Below, in pieces: positions 1 to 8,086 of a DNA stretch of 8,095 nt. The position numbers and the translations under genes were made by a program. This stretch comes from Desulfurobacterium sp. (lineage in GTDB: Bacteria; Aquificota; Aquificia; Desulfurobacteriales; Desulfurobacteriaceae). Below the pieces are notes generated by a model. That model saw only the letters and a list, made by a program, of their open reading frames with translations. It had not been told where the DNA came from and ran no database searches. The stretch's first letter is position 1. Every line of letters starts with the position of its first letter. The stretch is from positions 1 through 8,095 of the forward strand of contig QNYI01000037.1 of assembly GCA_003978805.1 (NCBI GenBank). The letters are read 5' to 3'.

Positions 1-341
1 CCCTTTCCTCCTTACCCCAGTCTGGCGTGACCAACCTTGTGGTTGAGGGCGGAGCTCTGGGGCTTGAAGAGTTGATAAAGACTCCGGAAGAGGTTCTCGT
101 TGTAACCGATGCCATGGGAGTCCATACGATAAACCCGATATCCGGGGAGTTTTCCATAGGTGTCAGCGGTATCTACTATAAGGATGGGAAGAAGGTTCAG
201 CCGGTTTCCGGAATGACGGTTGCCGGAAACCTTAAGGAGCTCTTAGCCGGCATAACGGAGGTCGGCAGAGACCAGCGCTGGGTAGGAAGGGTTTTCAGTC
301 CCTCCGTCCTCGTTAAATCATTAACCGTTAGCGGGGTGTGA
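1..341 (+). CDS. pmbA: TldE/PmbA metalloprotease family protein, C-terminal part (5' truncated by window)
   Basis: Only the last ~113 residues are present; the frame is open from base 3 and the true start lies outside the window. The GTG at 27 is an internal Val codon, because coding similarity continues upstream of it. The fragment fits the C-terminal domain of the TldD/TldE (PmbA) family: SGVTNLVVEGG, then a stretch like 'NPISGEFSIGVSG', then 'TVAGNLKELL', ending 'PSVLVKSLTVSGV'. The spacing and the N-P-x-S/T-G-x-F-S block resemble PmbA/TldE more than TldD. In the known family, TldD carries the HExxxH zinc site and TldE is its non-catalytic partner; together they degrade or mature small peptides such as microcin B17 precursor and CcdA. 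The stop overlaps the rbfA start (TGATG), so the genes are translationally coupled. The assignment as the TldE rather than TldD subunit is moderately sure. Confidence 0.85.
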   Translation, partial: LSSLPQSGVTNLVVEGGALGLEELIKTPEEVLVVTDAMGVHTINPISGEFSIGVSGIYYKDGKKVQPVSGMTVAGNLKELLAGITEVGRDQRWVGRVFSPSVLVKSLTVSGV

Positions 342-636
342 TGAAAGAGAGGAGAAGGGAAAGGTTGAGGTCTCTCCTTATAAGGGAGCTCACAGACATT
401 ATACGGAGCGAGATAGACTTACCGGAGAACCTTTTTATAACAGTTAGGGATGTCTACCTCTCAAAGGACGGTAGCAAGGCCACGGTGTACATCTCTGCCC
501 TACGGAAAGAAGATGCCTTGACTGCAGTTGAGACTTTGAACAGGGCTGTAGGTTACATACACCACCTTTTGGGTAAACGCTTAAAAATGAGGGTAGTCCC
601 GAGGCCTGAATTCGTTGCCTTGCCGGAGGAGTTACT

Positions 637-640
<4 letters not shown>
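341..640 (+). CDS. rbfA: ribosome-binding factor A
   Basis: A 99-residue protein that binds the 30S subunit precursor and helps mature the 5' end of 16S rRNA. It shows the RbfA pattern: a basic N-terminal helix (KERRRERLRSLLIRELTDII, residues 2-21), a strand with 'FITVRDVYLSKDGSKATVYIS' character (32-52), and a helix with the AxG kink of its KH-like fold (AVG, 69-71) followed by 'RLKMRVVPRPEFV' (80-92). The ATG at 341 overlaps the preceding stop as TGATG; a GTG just before it at 338 would add one residue and is less likely. The ribosome-binding site is weak (GGGGTG), which fits coupling to the upstream gene. The protein is shorter than the ~130 residues of E. coli and Thermotoga RbfA, because the tail after the KH domain is nearly absent. 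The next gene, nrnA, is a common rbfA neighbour in bacteria. Confidence 0.93.
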
Positions 641-2902
<2,262 letters not shown>

Positions 2903-2903
2903 A

Positions 2904-3257
2904 GTGTTGAAGTGTAACAGGGAGCTCTTAGAGGAGATTGACTTTGATAAGGGGCAAGGTTTAGTCCCCGTAGTCGTTCAGGATGAAAAGAGCGGTAACG
3001 TCCTTATGGTTGCCTATGCAAACAGGGAAGCCATTGAAAGAACCATCTCAACCGGTTACGCCCACTACTACTCCCGTTCAAGACAGAAGATATGGAAGAA
3101 GGGAGAGACCTCGGGGAACGTTCAGAAGGTAAAGAGGATTCTCCTTGACTGCGATTCGGACACCCTCCTTTACGTTGTTGAGCAAAAGGGAGTTGCCTGC
3201 CATACGGGAGAGTACTCCTGTTTTTTTAGAACGGTGGCGGAGAGGAAGGATGAGTGA
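2904..3257 (+). CDS. hisI: phosphoribosyl-AMP cyclohydrolase
   Basis: A 117-residue stand-alone HisI, the third step of histidine synthesis, opening the adenine ring of phosphoribosyl-AMP to give ProFAR. Key blocks are VAYAN (36-40), a [18 protein letters not shown] stretch (55-72), DCDSD (82-86), ACHTG (98-102) and Cys106. By the known structure of the family, Cys83, Cys99 and Cys106 should bind Zn, and the Asp residues at 82, 84 and 86 bind Mg. The start is uncertain: GTG 2904 and TTG 2907 are adjacent and in frame, and the only upstream purine run is GGGG around 2893-2896; translation probably relies on coupling to ahcY, whose stop is one base away. The 3' end overlaps hisE by 8 bases. Many bacteria carry hisI and hisE as a single fused gene; here they are separate. 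Confidence 0.94.
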   Translation: MLKCNRELLEEIDFDKGQGLVPVVVQDEKSGNVLMVAYANREAIERTISTGYAHYYSRSRQKIWKKGETSGNVQKVKRILLDCDSDTLLYVVEQKGVACHTGEYSCFFRTVAERKDE

Positions 3258-3540
3258 CTTCGGCTCTGTTATCGCTGACCTCTACAGGATAGTTGAGGAA
3301 AGGAAGGAGAAGCTTCCAGAAGGGTCTTATACGGCTAAGCTCTTTAAGGGGGGAGAGGACAGGATTCTCCAAAAGGTGGGAGAGGAGGCTGTAGAAGTTA
3401 TCCTCGCCTTTAAGTCAAAAGATAAGGAGCACGCAATTTACGAGACGGCAGACCTCTTATACCACTTAACGGTTGCTCTGGTAAACTGTGGTATAACTTG
3501 GGAAGAAGTAGGAGAAGAACTTAAAAAACGGATGAAGTAG
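3250..3540 (+). CDS. hisE: phosphoribosyl-ATP pyrophosphatase
   Basis: A 96-residue all-helical MazG-like pyrophosphohydrolase, the second step of histidine synthesis, converting phosphoribosyl-ATP to phosphoribosyl-AMP, which HisI then uses. The signature is clear: [20 protein letters not shown] (26-45), continuing EAVEVILA, and [11 protein letters not shown] (65-75), which supply the Glu and Asp residues expected to bind Mg. The frame is open back to 3145, but that part lies inside hisI and has no HisE similarity. ATG 3250 gives a normal HisE N-terminus and has GGAG at 3239-3242 and AGAGG at 3241-3245 ahead of it. It overlaps hisI by 8 bases, so the two proteins are likely made in step. The stop leads into the next gene after 6 bases. 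Confidence 0.95.
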   Translation: MSDFGSVIADLYRIVEERKEKLPEGSYTAKLFKGGEDRILQKVGEEAVEVILAFKSKDKEHAIYETADLLYHLTVALVNCGITWEEVGEELKKRMK

Positions 3541-3546
3541 GGAAAG

Positions 3547-4626
3547 ATGAAGGTAGGAAGGATAGAGGACTTCATTTCCGTTGAGGAAGCAGGGAGGTTG
3601 TTCCAGAAGTTCTTTATGCCCTTAGGGGCTTCAACGATGCTGTGGGACGAGAAAGGTAACCTCGTCTTTTCAGACTTTATGGCCCCTAAGGCAGAGGAGT
3701 ACAAGACGGAGCTGGAAGAGTGGCTTGAAAGGGCAAAGAGGGAGAAGAAGCCCTTCATCTGTAGGTGTGAAGGGGGAAGCTTAAACTGCGTCATTCCCCT
3801 TATCTATCAGGAGGAAGGAGAGGAGTACTTCTTGGGAATAGCGAGTGGTTGCCAAGGGATGAAGCTCGTTACCAAGAGGAATAAAGTCATTGAGAAGATA
3901 GATTACTCACAGATGCTCTTTCAGGCCAACCTCTTCCTTAATGCCTTTCAGAGAAGGGTAAGGATAAGGCGGAGGAAGAGGTTCAGGAGCGATTACTTCC
4001 TCATCCTTAACAGGATAGAGGAGTTAACAGCCGAGCACGTTGTAAAGAGGTATCCCCGCTACAGGAATTTAGGCTTGAGGACTATCTTTGAAGCCTTTAA
4101 CGACTTGGCCGATTCTATAAACTTCCTCACGACCCTCGTAGTTCCGGGGAAGATTAAGTACTACGCCTTTAGAGACCCCCTAACCGACACTTACAACAGG
4201 CACTTCCTCAACGAGCAACTTAGACTTCTGAGGAACCACAGGGATATGTTCCCTGTAGGGATTCTGTTTGCCGATATAGACGACCTCAAGCTCATAAACG
4301 ATACTCTTGGCCATAAAGAAGGAGACCGCTACATAGTGAGGATGGTTGAGGTTCTCAAGGCTTCCCTTAGGGGAGGTGACAGGATATTTAGGGTAGGAGG
4401 GGACGAGTTTATCGTCCTTATACCTAAGGCGAATGAAGAGGTTATGGAGAAAATAATTAAACGAATAAGGAACAACCTGAACTACCTCAACGAACAGGAG
4501 GGGCTAACGCCCCCCTTGAACGTGTCCTTAGGTTTCTCCCTTTGGAACTCGCCGGAGGAGCCATTTACCGAGGCTCTTGACCGGGCAGACAGGGCTATGT
4601 ACGAGGAGAAGAAGAAGAGCGGGTAA
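3547..4626 (+). CDS. soluble diguanylate cyclase with PocR-like, cysteine-bearing N-terminal sensor domain
   Basis: A 359-residue protein with no membrane segment or signal peptide. The C-terminal half is a GGDEF domain: DPLTDTYNR (210-218), FADIDD with metal-binding Asp243 (241-246), NDTLGHKEGD (251-260), the active site GGDEF (284-288), and RGGD (275-278) five residues before it, which matches the RxxD product-inhibition site. It should therefore make c-di-GMP and be feedback controlled. Residues ~12-105 resemble a PocR sensory domain: LFQKFFMPLGASTMLWDEKG, then a cysteine-rich ICRCEGG...NCVIPL, then FLGIASGCQG. Cys72, Cys74, Cys81 and Cys102 could bind a metal or sense redox state; that is inference. 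A basic stretch RRVRIRRRKRFR (136-147) precedes a helical linker. The AGGG overlapping the hisE stop can serve as ribosome-binding site. It ends the + strand run, 2 bp from the convergent HIT gene. Confidence 0.88.
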   Translation: MKVGRIEDFISVEEAGRLFQKFFMPLGASTMLWDEKGNLVFSDFMAPKAEEYKTELEEWLERAKREKKPFICRCEGGSLNCVIPLIYQEEGEEYFLGIASGCQGMKLVTKRNKVIEKIDYSQMLFQANLFLNAFQRRVRIRRRKRFRSDYFLILNRIEELTAEHVVKRYPRYRNLGLRTIFEAFNDLADSINFLTTLVVPGKIKYYAFRDPLTDTYNRHFLNEQLRLLRNHRDMFPVGILFADIDDLKLINDTLGHKEGDRYIVRMVEVLKASLRGGDRIFRVGGDEFIVLIPKANEEVMEKIIKRIRNNLNYLNEQEGLTPPLNVSLGFSLWNSPEEPFTEALDRADRAMYEEKKKSG

Positions 4627-4628
4627 GT

Positions 4629-4973
4629 TTACCTGCAGAGCATCGGGCCCAGCGGTTTCCCTGCGAAGAGGTGGAAGTGGATGTGGTAGACCTCCTGCCC
4701 ACCGTCTTTGTTGCAGTTTATAAGTATGCGGTATCCCTTTTCCGCAAACCCCATATCCTTAGCTATCTTTTTAGCAACTGAGAAAATGTGACCTATCAGT
4801 TTTTCGTGTTCCTCTGTAAGGTCGTTTACCGTCGGGATGTGTTCCTTTGGGACTATTAGGATGTGAACGGGAGCTTGAGGGTTGATGTCGTGGAAGGCGA
4901 TTACGCTATCGTCCTCGTAGACCACTTTTGCCGGTAACTCTCCCTTGATAATTCTACAGAAGACGCACATCAT
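4629..4973 (-). CDS. HIT-family (HinT-like) nucleotide phosphoramidase/hydrolase
   Basis: A 114-residue histidine-triad protein of the HinT branch. Such dimeric cytosolic enzymes hydrolyse AMP-lysine-type phosphoramidates and acyl-AMPs. Visible features are the N-terminal CVFCRIIKGELPAKVVYEDD (3-22) with a CxxC pair that could bind zinc, FHDINPQAPVHILIVPKEHI (27-46), and the triad HIHFH at 97-101 inside GGQEVYHIHFHLFAG. The C-terminus (LGPMLCR) is of normal HinT type. Two start codons lie side by side, at 4973 and 4970. GGAGG at 4980-4976 is only 2 bases from the first and 5 from the second, so the second is the better-spaced start (113 aa); the first gives an ATGA overlap with the upstream transpeptidase stop. 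It is cotranscribed with that gene; the true substrate is unknown. Confidence 0.93.
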   Translation of the reverse strand: MMCVFCRIIKGELPAKVVYEDDSVIAFHDINPQAPVHILIVPKEHIPTVNDLTEEHEKLIGHIFSVAKKIAKDMGFAEKGYRILINCNKDGGQEVYHIHFHLFAGKPLGPMLCR

Positions 4974-6232
4974 CCCCTCCTCTTGGCAAGGTTTGTATGA
5001 AGTTTAGCAAAACTTGTAGCGGCAACAGCGGCTATCTCGTAGCCGGTTATGTAGAAGTAGTGGTTGTTAACGGCGAGGGAGGAAAAGGCAATCCGTTTCC
5101 CGCCGTATTCCATAAAGCCGGTAAACCACTCACACCTACCTTCGGGGTAGGTAAGCTCAGAGAGAGTTCCCGTCTTTCCTCCTATTACAACTTGTGGAAA
5201 GTACCTTTTTAACCTTTTAAAGTGTCTCTTATCAGAGACGGTTCCCCTCTTGACCGTAAGGAGCATCATCTCCCTGATTGCCCTCGCAGTTCCAACGGAG
5301 ACTACCCTTCCAAAAGTTTCTTTTTTGAAGGAGTACAGGACTTTTCCTTTTGTGTCTATAACCTCCTCTATAAGGGTCGGCTTTACCATCACTCCGTCGT
5401 TTTCTATTACCGAGGCTATGAGAGCTTGGTGGAACGGGCTTGTCCTTGTCTCTCCGAGCCCTGCAGCGGTGAGAGCAGTATCGTAATCGTCAAGGGGTTC
5501 TCTCATTATTCCCCACGGAAAGCCGTAGTCCTTCCTATTGAAGCCGAACTTCTCGGCAAACTTGACGAGGGTTTCTTTCCCGAGAAGCCTTCCCAAGTTC
5601 CCAAAAAACGGGTTGGCAGAGGTGGCAAAGGATTCTGAGAACTTCCTCTTTACCTTGTAGTAGCTGTTGAGCCAGACGGAAGGGGAACAGGAATCTCCCG
5701 TTCCGCCGCAGACCATTTCTGTGTTTGGAGTCGCCAAGCCGGTCTCTAAGGCCGCTGCAGCAGTGATTACCTTAAACGTGGAAGCTGCCGGGAAGGTTCT
5801 CTTAAACGTAAGGTCGGGAAAGTCTATGCTTGAAACTGCGGCAAGAACCTTGCCGGTATCGGCGTCAACCGCAACGTAGGCTCCGTATTTTACCCGGAAA
5901 CGCTTGAAGTTCTTCTTTACGGCCTCTTGAAATAGGGGGTCTACGGTAAAGACTACGGTTATACCTCCGTTCCTGTAAACGTACTTGCCGTTTTCAAGGG
6001 TAGATTTTTTAAAAAGGGAAAACTGGAGCGAGAAGTCGGAGAGGAGCTCTTTTACAAATTTTGTTTTAGGGTTTTCTTCTTTCCGAGGAGGAGGAGGAAG
6101 GAGTTGTTCCTTAATAACGGCCTGTTCGGCTTTTTCTGTGGCTGTTTCCTTGCCGTCGGAGCTCTTAAGGAGAAAGTTCCCCGCAGTAAGTATTAGGAAG
6201 AAAAGCGTTAGTAGAGTTCCGACTCTTCTCAT
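4970..6232 (-). CDS. penicillin-binding protein, membrane-anchored D,D-transpeptidase
   Basis: A 420-residue peptidoglycan cross-linking enzyme. Residues 1-22 (MRRVGTLLTLFFLILTAGNF...) form one N-terminal membrane anchor or uncleaved signal; residues ~25-58 are a charged, Pro-rich linker with PPPP at 46-49. The transpeptidase domain starts near residue 92 (TVDPLFQEAV, then AYVAVDADTGKVLAAVS) and has all three catalytic motifs: STFK (151-154, nucleophile Ser151), SAN (205-207) and KTGT (353-356). There is no glycosyltransferase domain and hardly room for the dimerisation domain of FtsI/PBP2, so it is a minimal transpeptidase; the TVDPxxQ lead-in recalls the region after the glycosyltransferase in class A PBPs. 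Cys175 and Cys182 could pair outside the cell. The start ATG has AGGAGGT (6245-6239) 6 bases upstream. Class and cell-cycle role are unresolved. Confidence 0.92.
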   Translation of the reverse strand: MRRVGTLLTLFFLILTAGNFLLKSSDGKETATEKAEQAVIKEQLLPPPPRKEENPKTKFVKELLSDFSLQFSLFKKSTLENGKYVYRNGGITVVFTVDPLFQEAVKKNFKRFRVKYGAYVAVDADTGKVLAAVSSIDFPDLTFKRTFPAASTFKVITAAAALETGLATPNTEMVCGGTGDSCSPSVWLNSYYKVKRKFSESFATSANPFFGNLGRLLGKETLVKFAEKFGFNRKDYGFPWGIMREPLDDYDTALTAAGLGETRTSPFHQALIASVIENDGVMVKPTLIEEVIDTKGKVLYSFKKETFGRVVSVGTARAIREMMLLTVKRGTVSDKRHFKRLKRYFPQVVIGGKTGTLSELTYPEGRCEWFTGFMEYGGKRIAFSSLAVNNHYFYITGYEIAAVAATSFAKLHTNLAKRRG

Positions 6233-6293
6233 ATTCTTACCTCCTGTAGGGCTTATAATATATGCTGTTAAAAAGCCCCTTCACGAGGCTTGG
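6233..6293. promoter_or_regulatory. divergent promoter region between transpeptidase and nurA genes
   Basis: This is the only divergent gap in the window. On the + strand it holds a perfect TATAAT at 6254-6259, placed to start transcription of nurA with a leader of about 30 bases; no good -35 box is seen at the right distance. On the - strand the same AT-rich core reads TATATTATA and could serve the transpeptidase gene, with a GTGAAG (6283-6278) as a poor -35 at 16-base spacing. The - strand ribosome-binding site AGGAGGT lies at 6245-6239, so that leader would be very short. Promoter activity is inferred from position and the -10 matches only. Confidence 0.4.
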
Positions 6294-7352
6294 ATGACCA
6301 TAAAGAGATACCTCATAGAGACGGCCTTAAGGAAGAGAGAGACTCTAACGCTCATAGAAGATAACTATTCAATCGTAGAGAATAGGGTAGCAGAAGTTTG
6401 GATTCCTGAACTGCCGGAGGAGTCCTTACCTGAACCTACTGTTGCTATTGACGGCAGTAGAAATAGGAAATCTTTCGCCGGTTACGTCCTCTACGCCGTT
6501 GGAGCGGGTAAGGTTCTGTATGAGGGGGGGAAGAGGGTTAAGGGAAAAGAGGAGTTTCTGGTAGATATAGGCCTTCTCAAGCCGGAGGAGTACTCAGATT
6601 CAAGGATAAGGATGCTTATGGGAATATTGGAGTTTAAGCTTGCTCTGAAGGAGTGTGAAACGGTTTCGTTTATCCTGCTTGATGGTTCTGTTGTAGGTGC
6701 AATAGTGAGGCCTTCTGTCTTTAACTATGAGGTTCCTTCAGAGCTTAAGTCGGAAGTAGAGGAGCTCTTCTGGAGCTCCCTCGTCCCCGGCTATTCCCTT
6801 GACTCCATTAACTCTACCGAATTTTACGATGACTTAAAGGAAATAGCTTCGGGTAGAGAGTTTGCAATTGCTGCCGGCTATCTTGAATACCTTGAGTACC
6901 TCTATTCCCTATACTTGTTGTTAAAGGAGTGTAGTGAGAAAATTATATCGGTGTCTAAGCACTCCGATTCCCGCAAGTACTCCCTTGACCCTCTACTTCC
7001 TGACATCGCCGTTCTTAACTTGCTAAACCTTCCTCCCGGCTACAGTCGGCCCGGTAAGCTTGCCGTAAGTGAGATGAAGTTTAAATTCCCCGAGAGCTTT
7101 GAGGATAAGCTCGGCAGGTTTGTGTTTAACTCCTTCTTCTTCCGCCTTCCTAAGGGGAACGTTCTTAAAGTTGAGACCTTTATGGAAGCTGAGAGAGCTC
7201 TCTCGGTTCTCCGCTACTACGGGGTTAAGGGTTACCCTTACCCTTTAAGGGACGTTCACGAGCTCGTTAAGATAAGGAACAAAGACCTTGAGTTTACCGT
7301 AGAACTTTTAAAGCACAGGGGAGTTACGGGAAGGGAGTCCCTCGGAGAGTAG
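6294..7352 (+). CDS. nurA: NurA-domain 5'-3' nuclease
   Basis: A 352-residue protein with the NurA domain, a Mn-dependent single-strand endonuclease and 5'-3' exonuclease that in archaea works with the HerA translocase in DNA end resection. Family blocks seen in order are VAIDGSRN (50-57), ILEFK with Glu113 (111-115), FILLDGSVVGA (126-136), ISVSKHSDSRKY (218-229), LPDIAVLNLL (235-244), LKVETF (291-296) and the C-terminal YGVKGYPYPLRDVHELVKI (309-327). The Asp53/Asp130 DGS motifs and His322 are the likely catalytic or structural positions; exact metal ligands are inferred. The frame is open far upstream (back to 5985), but that stretch is antisense to the transpeptidase gene; ATG 6294 has GAGG at 6284-6287 six bases ahead. 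HerA is not in the window. No terminator follows; mnmH begins 38 bases later. Confidence 0.85.
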   Translation: MTIKRYLIETALRKRETLTLIEDNYSIVENRVAEVWIPELPEESLPEPTVAIDGSRNRKSFAGYVLYAVGAGKVLYEGGKRVKGKEEFLVDIGLLKPEEYSDSRIRMLMGILEFKLALKECETVSFILLDGSVVGAIVRPSVFNYEVPSELKSEVEELFWSSLVPGYSLDSINSTEFYDDLKEIASGREFAIAAGYLEYLEYLYSLYLLLKECSEKIISVSKHSDSRKYSLDPLLPDIAVLNLLNLPPGYSRPGKLAVSEMKFKFPESFEDKLGRFVFNSFFFRLPKGNVLKVETFMEAERALSVLRYYGVKGYPYPLRDVHELVKIRNKDLEFTVELLKHRGVTGRESLGE

Positions 7353-7390
7353 TCTTATTAAAATCATCCGTTTCAGCGTAAAGGAGCGAA

Positions 7391-8086
7391 ATGGAGCTGG
7401 TAAAAGAGGTTACGGTAGAAGAGGCCTTAAAGAAAGGTTTTAAGCTGGTGGATGTAAGAACAGAGGAGGAGTTTGAGGAGTTTCACATACCGGGTGCTAT
7501 TAACGTTCCCCTTTTTACCCAGAAAGAGCGGGAGGAAGTGTCTAAGGTTTACTACAGCAAGGGAGAAAAGGAAGCAAGGCTTTTTGCGCTGAAATTGGTA
7601 GCTCCAAAACTTTACGATATAGTGACCAAAATCCGCGAGGTTAAGGAAAGGTATGGTCAGGTTGCCGTCTACTGTTGGCGTGGGGGAATGAGGAGTTTGG
7701 CTGTTGCTACCATCTGTAACTTGGTGGGGGTTCACGTCTTTCGGCTCAAAGGAGGATACAGGGCTTTTAGGCAGTTTGTCCTTAAGAGGATAGCCGAGAT
7801 ATCGGAGGGACTAAGAGTTGTTGTCCTTTACGGTCCTACCGGGGTCGGGAAGACAAGAATACTGAGGGAGCTTAAAGAAGAGGAAGTAAACAAAATTTCT
7901 CTGATATCCCCAAGAGCTACAATAAATATAATAAGAGACTATGAGGTGGTGGAGAAAAGAAAGGTGGAGATACCAGAAATTGTAGAGGGAGTATTGAAGT
8001 GTGCTAATCCCAATTGCATTACAAACTTTGAGAATGTAACTACCAAATTCTCCGTAGAAGTAGTTTTCATATTTTTAATTTCGTAG
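7391..8086 (+). CDS. mnmH: tRNA 2-selenouridine synthase N-terminal part, running into a foreign PyrI C-terminal segment
   Basis: The 231-codon frame has two unrelated parts. Residues 1-~160 are MnmH/SelU: a rhodanese domain with [22 protein letters not shown] (19-40), the [13 protein letters not shown] segment (62-74), the active-site loop YCWRGGMRS with Cys95 (94-102), [10 protein letters not shown] (118-127), and the P-loop GPTGVGKT (148-155). MnmH replaces sulfur by selenium in the wobble 2-thiouridine of tRNAs for Lys, Glu and Gln. The protein should continue for about 180 more residues with a DLE...HRGS-type motif, which is absent. Instead, from ~residue 161, the frame matches an aspartate carbamoyltransferase regulatory chain (see the next entry). 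AAGGAG at 7381-7386 is a good ribosome-binding site for ATG 7391. The genuine gene is thus 3' truncated here; the joined protein is unlikely to be real. Confidence 0.85.
   Translation: MELVKEVTVEEALKKGFKLVDVRTEEEFEEFHIPGAINVPLFTQKEREEVSKVYYSKGEKEARLFALKLVAPKLYDIVTKIREVKERYGQVAVYCWRGGMRSLAVATICNLVGVHVFRLKGGYRAFRQFVLKRIAEISEGLRVVVLYGPTGVGKTRILRELKEEEVNKISLISPRATINIIRDYEVVEKRKVEIPEIVEGVLKCANPNCITNFENVTTKFSVEVVFIFLIS
7885..8063 (+). pseudogene. pyrI: fragment of aspartate carbamoyltransferase regulatory chain (PyrI) C-terminal domain
   Basis: In the same frame as mnmH, residues ~164-223 read like the second half of an archaeal Pyr[21 protein letters not shown], then [20 protein letters not shown], then [19 protein letters not shown]. 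The CxxxxC pair (Cys204, Cys209) is the first half of the zinc site that holds PyrI to the catalytic PyrB chain. The second pair (CxxC), expected about 25 residues further on, is missing: after SVE the frame turns into VVFIFLIS and stops at 8086. Both the start (allosteric N-terminal domain) and the end of PyrI are absent. G+C by hand count is 58/175 in 7921-8095 against 31/60 in 7681-7740. The best reading is a piece of another, archaeal-like genome joined by assembly; true insertion cannot be ruled out. Confidence 0.8.

Noticed and set aside
3145..3249. A longer HisE starting inside hisI
   Set aside because: The extra 35 residues are an out-of-frame reading of conserved HisI codons and have no HisE similarity.
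5222..5638. A 138-codon open frame on the + strand
   Set aside because: It lies wholly antisense to the transpeptidase gene, whose catalytic motifs fix the coding strand; its translation shows no recognisable family.
5985..6293. A longer N-terminus for the NurA protein
   Set aside because: This part of the open frame is antisense to the transpeptidase N-terminus and has low-complexity Ser/Arg-rich translation. The ATG at 6294 has its own ribosome-binding site.
7224..7250. TAAGGG-TTA-CCCTTA hairpin followed by CCCTTTAAGGG
   Set aside because: It is inside nurA and encodes the conserved KGYPYPLR block, so coding explains it; no T-run follows.
7353..7390. Promoter or terminator between nurA and mnmH
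   Set aside because: The gap is AT-rich with TAAAAT, but no -35 partner and no hairpin are visible; only the AAGGAG ribosome-binding site is supported.
7885..8086. Intein or domain insertion in MnmH
   Set aside because: There is no Cys/Ser splice start, no homing endonuclease motif, and the sequence is clearly PyrI-like.
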